From Hansfordia pulvinata (Eukaryota > Ascomycota > Sordariomycetes > Xylariales): a stretch of DNA of 64,000 nt. Each line of letters begins with the position of its first letter. Positions within the stretch are counted from its first letter, which is position 1. The translations under genes and the position numbers were made by a program. Of the stretch, positions 48,678 to 58,737 are shown piece after piece. The stretch covers positions 1,612,001 through 1,676,000 of the forward strand of contig BJKQ01000004.1 of the NCBI GenBank assembly GCA_006538405.1. Reading direction: 5' to 3'. The notes beneath the pieces are model-generated. The model was given only the letters and a program-made list of their open reading frames with translations, was not told the DNA's origin and did no database searches.

Positions 48678-51162
48678 GGCACGGCGGACTACAGTAAGAG
48701 CTCAGTGACGACGTTGGATTCCGGCGACGGTGATGTCTGCCAGCCAGCCAGCCAGCATTGGGCAGGATGCTATTGGTGTTTGTTCAAATTATAAGACGTC
48801 TAGAGGAGTTGCGCTTCGAATGATGGGCCAGTATTTTGCTTCCTTTAAGAAAGCCGACTGCGGGCAGTGCTGAATAAATTTGCTATGTATCGATTGCCAT
48901 GCCCAGAGTCGAAGCCTGCTCAGCCTTGCATGTAATTGCCGTGCAAAGTGCCGTGCAAAGTGCCGTGCTTGAGGGTCATGCCTGGATTCGTGATATGACA
49001 TGACAGACGCTTTAGAATATGCCAGCAGTCTCTTCTAGGGAGCTTGAGCGGATTTCGCAAATGGGTTTCGAGCAATTCCTGGTAGTCCCGCAACATTCGT
49101 CGCAAGGTGGTATCTGCGGTCCTCAGTTTCAACGTTGCAATAGTCCCGCCTGCATCTTCACTTACTGCCTCTTTTGTACAGCCCTCTTCCCAGCGGGGTC
49201 ACAGTTCCACACGGCAGTCTCACGAGGATGTCAACGTCATCCTGGGGTATGCTGTATGCGACTCGAGTATTTGTAGAAGGCACTCGCCTCTGCACTATTT
49301 GTATGTGAGGGGCGCATTATGTAGTGTTCGAGCCGCTGTGCTGCCGTACAGATAGCATACCCAGCCTGAGACCAATGGATGGATGGTGGAATTGGAAGCA
49401 TGTGACCTCGACACAGGTTGAAGGCTGCAGGTGGCGGCACGCGGCTGGAGGTGGCGGTGCACGCGGCTGCCGGTGCCGTCTGGGGCAATGTGGGCGCGCA
49501 GCCAGCTGACAGGCGCCTCGGGCCGCCGGCTCCAGGACCTGACGGGAGGTTTCCAATGCGGCACGCAACCCCCATCCATCTTGGTTCAGACCGCACCTCC
49601 AGCCAACAAGCCGCCCAAGCCAGCGCTCCATGCTCAACAAGTCTGGAATGGAGGCGCAAAGAGCGATCTACCGACATGGAAACCGCGCATCTCCCAGAAG
49701 GCAGCGCTGCCGCAGCTGAGACTGGCTGCCGGCGCCCGTGGTTGCTTGCCTCGGGACACTTCCAGCTCTACGCAGCGTAAGTCGCACAATCCACTCTCCA
49801 CCGCCTTGGGGCCCCTCAAGCTCCCACGCAAACGGGGCTCTTGCGCCGCCTGTGGCGATGATCGAGTCCATGGCTGTCGACCGGTCTGCAAGCGAGTCGA
49901 GAGGCATAGCTTACTGGGTCGGTGCTCGCCATTGTGGCCCTGGCTGTCGACCTTGAGCCGCCCGCAGAACGAGGCGCGGCTCTCGTCAAGCTGGAGCTGT
50001 CTCGTTCCAACTTTGGTACTAGCCATTGCTGCGCTCCCGCCCGCGAGTCCAAGGTACCCACCCCCGCACATTCACCGCAATAAGGTACCAGAGCCAAGCA
50101 TTCAATCGGATCGGGGGTTGGCCATCTCCAGCTATGACCGATGTACATGTACTATCTGGGCTAGCTTGGCAGAGCCGATACTTGTCGCTCCTGCACCTCG
50201 AGAGCCTCAGCACCTTCGTCGATGCTGGCAGCCCGCGTCTTGCTCCGGCTGCACTGGGCTTCACGGGCAATTTGGGACACTGATGGAGGTCCTCTTTATC
50301 CATGGCTCTGCATTGATCTAGCAGCCAGCTTCCAGCAATGCTTCCTCCAGATATGCGGCGATGTCAGAAGCACTGCGGTTTTCTGTTTGGCGTCGATGGC
50401 TTTCGCGAAGTCAAACACCGGCCCAGGCACCCTCATCACTGGAGTTTCCAGGCATCCACACCCATTGGTAGCCCCCACAGCTCAGCACCCGATAGCACTC
50501 ACTGCAGGCACGCCGCACCAACGCCTGGCAGGCCTGGGCAGCAGCAGGGCCGGCACCTGCGCCCGCCCTTTGGCCCAGCTCCCTCGCCCGCCTGGAGCTG
50601 CAGCTGGAGATGGAGCTGATGAGCTGCCGCATCCAGACCGTGGCATCCGCGCGAAACAGACAGACAACAGAAAACATTTTCTGCCGACTTTCGACGCGAC
50701 CCGACCGATCCCTTCTGGTCTGCCCCCGACCCGGACCCCCGACCAAACCAAGCGACCACAACCACGATCCACCCGCCTCCCCCCAGTCTCTTCCCGACAC
50801 ATCATCTCGTACACGATACAAACGATACTCCAGCTAGCACTACTTGTACGCCACCTTGCTTGTCCTCGTACTCGTATCCTTTCCCACGCGCAGAGTTCAG
50901 GTTGCTCGTGCTCGCCTACCACCCCAGATTGTAAACATCTCAGCCAACTGCGTCGCGCCAGCCTCGTCATACGCTTCCATCTTTTCATCCACCCCCGCGC
51001 TCTCCATCCTCGCACGGCTATATAACCACCGACCGCCGCGCCCCCGACGACAACCTCGCCGCCCTCGACATCCCCATCCATCTCATCAGCGCCTCAGCTT
51101 TCGAGTCGCATCAAGGCGCATCGCCCGCTCCCTTTCGTCGCACTTCACGTCCTTCGCAAACA
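48678..51162. other. Intergenic region between tandem genes
   Basis: About 2.5 kb without a supportable gene. A long plus-strand open frame (49431-50321) has no domain, no coding-like composition and a different reading on each strand. The last 500 nt are C/T-rich and form the H2A.Z promoter and leader. Confidence 0.5.
51018..51025 (+). promoter_or_regulatory. TATA-like element upstream of H2A.Z
   Basis: CTATATAA lies 138 nt before the H2A.Z start codon in C-rich DNA. This spacing suits a core promoter with a leader of about 100 nt. It is a motif match only. Confidence 0.4.
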
Positions 51163-52306
51163 ATGGCTGGCGGCAAGGGCAAGTCCGCCGGTGGCAAGAG
51201 CTCCGGCGGCAAGACCTCCCAAGCCGATGGTCCCAAGAAGGCGATGAGCCATTCTGCCAAGGCTGGTCTGCAGGTAAGCTTTGTTTGCATTTTCCTACTG
51301 TCTGTGATGCCCTCGCACCGCATCGTCACGCCGCACCGCATCGTCACGCCGCACCGCATCGTCACGCCGCATCGCATCGCCATCCCTCGCCAGCTTGTCG
51401 CATCGTCACCCACCGGTCAGCGCGCCGCGCCGCGCCACGACCCCAACCCATCGCCCTCGCCTTTCGACATTTGACGTCGCCTTCGACAATCTCGACGTGA
51501 TCGCGCCGGCGCGCCCGAAAGCCGAAAACGACCGAAACATAGGCATGCGTGGATCGACAACTAATGGTGATGCCGTCGCCGTGGCTCGTCCAACTCGTCC
51601 ATCGAGATTCCACCTCGGTCCTTCCCTGTAGCACCTCATCATCAACATCAACACGCGACGGCGAAAGCACCATCTACCATCATATCCGGCGTTGGGTTCT
51701 GCCGCCTCATTTCCATCTGCGGGGACTGGTCCGGGCTCAGCCCCCGCCAGCCTGCGCACTCACATCTGCCCTCACTTCTCCATTCAACGCACATGGCCAC
51801 CATTCGGATGAGTCACTAATTCCGTACCAGTTCCCTTGTGGTCGTGTCAAGCGTTTCCTCAAGTCCAGCTCCCAAGGCAAGATGCGCGTGGGCGCCAAGG
51901 CTGCGGTCTACGTTACCGCTGTGCTCGAGTACTTGACCGCCGAAGTTCTCGAACTCGCAGGGGTGAGTCATCTCTTTGTTGCCCCTCTTTTCATCGCATG
52001 CTCAGGTGACCCGACGGCGCCCCCGTTGGCTCTCGCCGGTCCAGCCTTTATTCCCGCTCGCGACATGCTTCCTTAAAGACAACCAGCTGCTGACGTTGCT
52101 TTCAGAACGCCGCCAAGGATCTCAAGGTCAAGCGCATCCAGCCCCGCCACCTTCAACTAGCCATCCGCGGAGACGAGGAACTCGACACCCTGATCCGCGC
52201 CACCATTGCCCACGGAGGTGTTTTGCCGCACATCAACCGCGCGCTGCTCTTGAAGGTCGAGCAGAAGAAGAAGAAGAACAAGGAGGCGTATGCCGGCGAG
52301 CTATGA
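51163..52306 (+). CDS. htz1: Histone H2A variant H2A.Z
   Basis: Three exons, 51163..51273, 51831..51962 and 52106..52306, encode 147 residues with no frame problem. The N-tail [20 protein letters not shown] is Lys/Gly-rich. The core shows [40 protein letters not shown] and the H2A.Z-type C-terminal half [20 protein letters not shown], where canonical H2A has a different acidic-patch and docking sequence ending in SQE. H2A.Z replaces H2A in nucleosomes flanking promoters through SWR1. The first intron is unusually long (557 nt) and contains an 18-bp tandem repeat. The second is 143 nt. Exon junctions are supported by GTAAGC and GTGAGT donors and by CCAG and TTCAG acceptors. Confidence 0.95.
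51315..51368 (+). repeat. 18-bp tandem repeat in the first H2A.Z intron
   Basis: Three exact copies of GCACCGCATCGTCACGCC (51315-51332, 51333-51350, 51351-51368), followed by a degraded copy. Confidence 0.95.
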
Positions 52307-53713
52307 GGTCCCGGTCCTGCTTTTCTTTTTCCGTGTTGACGACCTGTCTTTGTTGGATGTTTTATTTTTTTTCCTTGTGGTAACGGGGTGTGCGGTTTTT
52401 GCTATAGTATGCGGGAATGTTTGATTGCCCCAGGTCGGGCTTGCAGGGACCCGCCCCGGGAAACAGGTGCCTCGCACCCTGCTTGGATTGCGCCGGTGTC
52501 TTGAAATATGGATGCCGTTGACTGGACGCATTGATTCTGGGATCAAGCAGCAGATTGGAGGGCTGCGAGAGTCCCGAGGGCCCTTTTGCTGCAATCTGCC
52601 AGGTAGCCGGAGATTGACGGGACTGGCGTGTCGGCGCCTTTCATGCTGCAATACAGACGATAGCGCCGCGCGTGGCGGAGCACGCGTGTAAAACAAGAAT
52701 TTCTTCCCTTGCCGAAAACATGTCTGCGAATCAATCAGAATCGGTTGTACGGCGCAACTCTGTTGACTAGAGTATTAGCAAGACGCTGCCATCATCACAA
52801 TTCGGTGCTTCATCCTCACCAAGAAGAACCCAAGAGAGCACGTGTAGCTTGATGCTTGAGTTGCTGCCATTATATCGTGTTTCTTTCTGATAACGCCTTA
52901 ATAGAAGAGTCCAAGGGATGATCGGGGCCCGGCGTGTGATGCGCACGACTTGATGCGGGCCAAAGGACGATTCATTTGAATCGACTCTGGATGATCACCG
53001 GCTAGTTCAAAGCCTATCGTGGCGTTGGTTCGAGGGCTGTGCTCTTTGCTTTGTCTTTCGAGCAGCCCTCGGTGCTCTTTGACACGGCAACAATTCTTTC
53101 AGACGTCGATGCCTAATGGTTCAGAACAATGACAAGGCGATGTAAACCCCCTTGCATCCTCTTTGCGTCGGCTGGAGTATAAATAACGATGTCGGGTCAG
53201 AACAGAGGCCATGTATGTGCATGGATATTGAGTCCCTACCTTCATTTTCGCATCTCATTCGCCGACGCGCCCGTTTTCTTCCTTTGCGGAGCAGGTCTGG
53301 TTACCTGTCGACGTTACTTACCTTACTCTGTCTTAATTCTTTTTTCCGTTCTCTTTCGCTTCAAGTATTCCACTGCATCCGACCCATACCGCGATCGTTC
53401 TGGTAACGTCTCTCCAGACGCTCGTATTTCTTTCAACTCCCTGTTGCGCTGAGAAGGGAGCAGACGCCCTTCCTCGGGCTTTGACATCTCAGACTGTTCG
53501 GTTAGTCGTTCGAACGAGAACGGACCTCTGACTCTGGGAAGGGGGCGCCCAGAGGAAATTCCCACCAACAAGAAGAGAAAGAGATCTGTCAGTATTAAGG
53601 AGGGTGGTGGACCAACTCGGAATTTACGTCTCAACGAGTCTGTAGCCCATCGCACGAACTTCGGCGACAAAAAAACAGTCGAAACCACCAAGATCGAGCG
53701 AAGCCCAGCGACC
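52307..53713. other. Intergenic region, 3' part possibly coding
   Basis: About 1.4 kb. 52307-53150 shows nothing recognisable. From 53453 to 53713 the frame of the downstream gene is open and reads like protein (see the finding on the upstream extension), so an unannotated 5' exon may lie here. Confidence 0.45.
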
Positions 53714-55116
53714 ATGCCCTCGCACATCAAGATCCCAGGACTGGGCCTCGGTATGCCCGCCAAAACGAATGAAGGCGCACGAACCTCTTGGCCGCCCGCC
53801 TCCGAAGAACCAACGAGGACTCCTCCACCAGTGCCGCCGAAGGACGACTTGCCTCCCTTCTCTCAAGACAGAGCCGGAGCAGCGGCTGCTGCTGCTTCTC
53901 CCCCGGCCCGCCTCCATCCGCGCGGTGTTTTGCCCTCGCTGCCGGACAGCCCGCCAGCGCCACCGCCACGGCCCTGGGTGTGGGAGTGCCACATGTGCCA
54001 AATGGTGTGGCGGCTCTCGTGCACCCGGCGGTGCCTGGCCTGCTCGCACGAGCTTTGCACGGGAATGCAGGGGGAAGCGCGCCGCCGGGGTCGGAAGCGG
54101 AAGCGGAAGCGGAAGCACCGCGCGTGCGCCTCCGAGTTCGACTACATTGCTTGGGAGGACTGGGGCGCCCGGAGGCGCAAGGCGCTGAGCCTGCCCTCGA
54201 GCGGTGGGGAGAATGGCAACGGTGGCGGTGTAGGCGGCGGGACTGCGGATGAGCAGCGCCGGAACGCGGCTTTTTTCCACAGGGCGCACAGCTGCTTTGT
54301 CGACTGCGACTACCCCTCGCAGTGCGTCCACCGCCGGCGCGAGCTGGAGAGGGAAGCGGAGCTGGAGAGAGAAGCGGAGCGGGAGAGAGAAGCGGAACTG
54401 GAGAGAGAAGCGGAGCGGCGTAGTCTGCAAGCCACGAGCCTGTTCAAGGACCCACGGCCTTTGGTCGAAACAGGCGTGATGGCGGCGACCAAGGATGTGC
54501 GGGTTGAGAGCCCTTCATTGAACACGCCGGCGCCTGCGAACTCAGCGGCCGACGCGCCTGTGCGGGATTGCACAGAAAGACTGCGCCCGGCTAGTCGCAG
54601 AGGCCCGAGAAAAGAGATCACGGTTCGAAAGGGGTCTCAACGGCTGGCGAGGAAGAGGGTTGTTGACAAGATGGAGACAGTGGCGGAGAGCGACGTCGAG
54701 GACGCGAGACGGGCGGCGCGCTCAGGCTGTCGCCACCACCGGGGACACAAGGGGTGCCCATTTCAGTCAAAGAGGCCCTCACAGACCTCCAAGCGCTGGT
54801 CGCCGAGGATCAAGCCATGATGCCCCTGGATGAAGATTTCGTGGAGGACGAAGGCGAGAGCACCGATGCCGAGTCAGGTACCACGCTCAGCGACGGCTCC
54901 TCGTCCCCAGGGACCAGCATCTGCGGCGACAGCCCACGATCCCCTGAGCTTGACGACGCAAATGCCCTCTGGGAACATCATGGGCAGGAGCAGTCGTGTG
55001 AGACGCTATCGGATGACGGGGTAGACGCAGACGCAGAGCTGAAGTCACTGTTTGAGCTGAGCAGTGCCTATCTGCGTAGAACAGGTGGGGACGAAGCCAA
55101 GGGATCTTGTCAATAG
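53714..55116 (+). CDS. Hypothetical Cys-rich (zinc-binding-like) protein, one frame break
   Basis: About 467 residues if one base is restored. A Pro-rich N-terminus leads to WVWECHMCQMVWRLSCTRRC followed by LACSHELC, a C-x2-C ... C-x2-C arrangement resembling a small zinc ribbon. A basic run (RRRGRKRKRKRKHR, a likely nuclear signal), SEFDYIAWEDWGARRRK and CFVDCDYPSQCVHRRRE follow. I believe this architecture is widespread as an uncharacterised protein in filamentous ascomycetes. A charged repeat (LEREAE units, 54340-54415) comes next. The frame breaks at the G run 54751-54754: one frame ends at 54820, while the next continues as PISVKEALTDLQALVAEDQA through an acidic tail to 55116. The ATG at 53714 is the first in frame, but the frame stays open and coding-like back to 53453, so the true start may be upstream. 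Confidence 0.65.
54092..54415 (+). repeat. Short coding repeats in the Cys-rich protein
   Basis: GGAAGC hexamers near 54092-54117 encode the alternating Arg-Lys run. 18-bp units related to GAGCTGGAGAGAGAAGCG at about 54340-54415 encode the charged LEREAE repeats. Confidence 0.75.
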
Positions 55117-55808
55117 CAGCGAGAAGAGTTTGAAGTAGCAGACAGGTGTTAAGGGCGCCATTGGAAAGCCTGTTTTCAAAATCAGATGCGAAGATTCCCC
55201 AAACTTGACTGTCGTGATTAACGTTGCTCTCAGTGGCTGTCTGCCAAAAGATATGGTCTAGTCGAGTAGTTTCGAAGCATCGAGTTGTGAAGGTGTGAGC
55301 ATAGAATCCACTTGCGCTTGTGGCTGAAAGTGAGCAAGTGGTTCATGAGGTGCAAGCTGGGCTGCTCCTGTGGTCGGCGGGTTGGAGGCGAGACGTTGCT
55401 GGCGGCTGGAGAGGACCTGTGACTGAAAAAGGACTGTAAGTGTATGGTATCGTCACTGGATCTGTTACTGTGTTTAGACACTCTGGTGACGGACTTACGA
55501 GTTGGTACGAGAGCAGGACTTCCACGGCACAGATTGCCCCTTGCACCTGTGCCGGTAGGTGAGGGACGCTGTAGGTACATGTAGCGCTGTATCAGCCCCC
55601 ACGTCGCGTCTGGGCAGCTTCGGGGAAGGGCACTTTACGCGTTTCTGCCACCAAACCTGGACCAGCGCCTCACGACCCGCGAGAATACATCATCGCCATC
55701 AGCTTCGCCCACTTTTGCCCAGAGTCTGACTGTCCCGTAGTCCTGGACCCCCCTTCTGCATACACATCGACTCAGACCGAGGATCCATCCAGTGCCTTCA
55801 CCGCCAAA
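55117..55808. other. Intergenic region before RFC3
   Basis: 692 nt. No gene is supported; the distal part is the RFC3 promoter and C-rich leader. Confidence 0.5.
55637..55642 (+). promoter_or_regulatory. MCB-like element (ACGCGT) upstream of RFC3
   Basis: ACGCGT lies 167 nt before the RFC3 ATG. In yeasts this MluI cell-cycle box is the binding site of the MBF/Mbp1-type complex that drives DNA-replication genes at G1/S. ACGCGT also occurs about ten times elsewhere in this window, so the match is weak evidence. Confidence 0.35.
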
Positions 55809-57085
55809 ATGTCCGATTTTGAGGACGAGATGGACGTCGATGCTCCTTCCAAGGACATCACCTTCTCTTCAGACAACACAGCCAAGGGCAAGCGAAGCGC
55901 CGCGAACCTCCCGGTAGAGGCCGAGGACTCCCTACCATGGTCAGTACACGGAAGCACCAGTGATCTCGTGCCTTTACGCTCACATACTTGCCAGGGTTGA
56001 GAAATACCGCCCCGTGTCTCTCGCCGACGTCTCGGGTCACCAAGATATCCTCGCCACCGTCAACAAGTTTGTTGATGCCAACCGCCTCCCCCATCTCCTT
56101 CTCTACGGTCCTCCGGGTACTGGAAAAACCTCGACAGTCCTGGCTCTCGCCAGGAGGATATATGGCGCCGACAACATGCGCCAGATGGTCCTCGAACTAA
56201 ACGCCTCGGACGACCGTGGCATCGACGTTGTCCGCGAGCAGATCAAGACGTTTGCGTCCACCAAGCAAATATTCTCCATGGGAGGCCCTTCCAAATCGCA
56301 GTCAGGCGCCGCCGGTTTTAAGCTCATCATTCTCGACGAGGCGGACGCCATGACCAACACCGCCCAGATGGCGCTGCGCCGGATCATGGAGAAATACACG
56401 GCCAACACCCGCTTCTGCATCATAGCAAACTACACACACAAGTTGTCTCCTGCACTGCTGTCTCGCTGCACACGCTTCCGCTTCAGCCCCCTCAAGGAAG
56501 CCGACATCCGAGTTCTGGTGGACAAGGTTGTCATGGAAGAAGAGGTCAAGATCACTCCCGACGCCACCGACTCTCTCGTCACCCTAAGCAAGGGCGACAT
56601 GCGACGCGCCCTCAATGTTCTGCAGGCATGCCATGCGTCTAGTAAGTCAAAACATTGTTGTTTAAGATTGCACTTATCTGACTGCTCCCGCAGGCACCCC
56701 ATTGCAGCCCAGAAACGGACCGAAGGTGCCCGAAAAGGATATTGTTCGCGACACCATCACCACCGAAACCATTTACAATTGCATTGCGGCTCCGCCGCCG
56801 GAGGCCATCGCCAAGATAGCCGATACACTGCTAACGACATCGGACATCACTGCTTGCCTATCAACCATAAACACTCTCAAGGTGGCCAATGGCCTTGCTC
56901 TCGCCGACATCATCACCACACTGTCCGAGCAGCTGATGACGATGGAAGTCAAGCCACAGGTCATGATACGGTGGCTTGAGGGGCTGGCTGAAATAGAATA
57001 CAGGGTATCAGGTGGCGCGAGTGAATCCATACAAACAGGTGCCGTCGTTGGTGTTGTCAGAGAGGGCTGCGAACTGATGGGATAG
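55809..57085 (+). CDS. rfc3: Replication factor C subunit 3 (clamp loader)
   Basis: Three exons, 55809..55939, 55995..56641 and 56694..57085, give 389 residues with no frame problem. After an acidic N-tail of about 43 residues come WVEKYRP (RFC box II), Walker A GPPGTGKT (82-89), LELNASDDRGIDVVR, Walker B with LDEADAMT, ANYTHKLSPALLSRCTRFRF (sensor and SRC motif with arginine finger) and KGDMRRALNVLQ. The C-terminal helical collar domain follows. It aligns in order with yeast Rfc3, a subunit shared by the PCNA loader and the checkpoint and cohesion RFC-like complexes. The loop before Walker B carries a Gly/Ser-rich insert (SMGGPSKSQSGAAG) absent from the yeast protein as I recall it. Confidence 0.95.
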
Positions 57086-58218
57086 GCAGGCGCAAGCCAA
57101 CCTGCGACAATCAACGATATGCAACCGAAAATATACCCAACATACCACTGCACCAATAGCACCCATACCCGCTAGCTGTACGTTCACGACGTGTACCGGT
57201 GGAAGTATCCGCACCCAAGACAGACTCAGTTATTATGGGAAGCACGTGCTTGGACAACAGTGAAGCTACGCTGCCGAGACTAGGTCTTCGAGTACCAAAC
57301 TTGCTTAGGAATGCAGGTCGGTAGACAGAAGCTTACCTTAAGATACGATGATCCGCCAGGGCGCCCGGCACCTGAATTGACCCAAAGCCAACAATCAAAT
57401 CGATAAGCGAAGAAGACTAGATTTCCGGCAGTGCCTTCAATGACAGTCTGCGATGCAAACGGCTGACTTGACGTCTTAGACTTATTTTGATTCGTCGGAT
57501 TTGGTAAGGCCCTGGGCCTGGAAGATGGCGCATGTCATCTCAGATCTGCTCTGCCAGCGGCAATCTTTCGGTGCATCGATATAGTCGATCATCGTGCATG
57601 TTATACCTGTAGCGAAAGGCTGCGTCAATGCCCAGCGTGCTATCAAGCTGCCCAGGCCCGACACCCAACTTTTTCAACCTGACGGCCCTGAGCAAACCAT
57701 TCAACTGAGATATGGCGATTTGCCAGAAGCGGCCGAGCCAGAAGACACGACTCGTTCCCAGGCGATGCCATTTCCTCTCCCGGCCTCGGGGCTGCGATCG
57801 CGCTACTGGCGTATGGCATCAATGGCTTGTCTATGCGGGTGCATTTTGTTTCACTCTGAAGACCCGGTGGGCTGCTATAGTCTCACATGTCAGCATCTTG
57901 AACCCGCCAGCAAGTCGATTTGCACCCACCATCTTCGAAAGAGGCCTTGGGTCATGTGCGCAAATTCGTCGACGCCAAGGCGGCCTTGTCAGCCGTCAGC
58001 AAGGCGGTAAATGGGAAATCTGCAGTCCCGCGCAGCCTGGCGGGGGCAGCCCACGCGACGAGCCCAAGCCTCGTCGACTGGCTGGATATCACCTCATCTA
58101 CCCCAGAAGCTCTGCCGTCGCATGCACTGGCAGGGGGGTATGTGCTGGACTATCTCCAAATGCCCATGGCCGGCTGTAGGCTAGACGGAGGTAGGGGCTC
58201 TCCCGCCGGTTGGTCTCC

Positions 58219-58345
58219 GCGAGCTATCCCAATGGTCTAGCGAAGGTTTATCGTGTGTCTAGCTAACTTGGCTCGTCATGCCCATCCCCGCTCGTCACAG
58301 CGCGGGTTCGAGCCCCCCCCCCCCCCCCCCCCCCGCTATCGAGAT
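58219..58345 (+). other. tRNA-like sequence, probably degenerate
   Basis: TGGTCTAGCGAAGG (58233-58246) matches an RNA polymerase III A box, and GGGTTCGAGCC (58304-58314) matches a B box or T-loop. They are about 73 nt apart, wider than in an intronless tRNA. I could not fold a matching acceptor stem or a sound anticodon loop, and the 3' side is overwritten by a 22-nt C run. The 5' part resembles tRNA-Glu. It may be a tRNA pseudogene, the head of a SINE or chance. Confidence 0.2.
58313..58334. repeat. C22 homopolymer
   Basis: About 22 consecutive C's directly follow the B-box-like TTCGAG. Confidence 0.9.
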
Positions 58346-58737
58346 GCGGTCACGCACGACTGTCCGGCATGAGCTTCTACGGAGCGGGGCAAGACTAGCT
58401 GAGCCTTCACGCCGTGCATGCTCGATGCTACTCCGAGCGAACCTTGCAGGATTAGAGGAAGGCATCATTCCCAGGTCACACACCACTTATACCATTAGCT
58501 CGTCGTCTAACGCTGCTCAGCCAGCCTTGCGCTGCGCATGGCGGATATAGATATGACGGGCGCACCACCCCTCCCGCGGGCCTCTGTCCTCGGCCACTCT
58601 GCTTCTGGAATCTTGCCTTTTTGCCACAAGCTGGACAAACCATTCCAACAAGGATTGAGGTCTTGGTCATAGCCCAAGACTCCCTCGAATTCCAACCCGC
58701 GAGCGCAAGGAAGGCGACGAGGCTTCGGTCACAGATC

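Larger units (their letters stand above)
57086..58737. other. Intergenic region
   Basis: About 1.65 kb without a supportable protein gene. It contains a tRNA-like stretch and a long C run, listed separately. Confidence 0.5.

Noticed and set aside
49431..50321. Plus-strand open frame of 296 codons
   Set aside because: No start context, domain, signal or coding-like composition; equally long frames occur on the opposite strand in GC-rich DNA.
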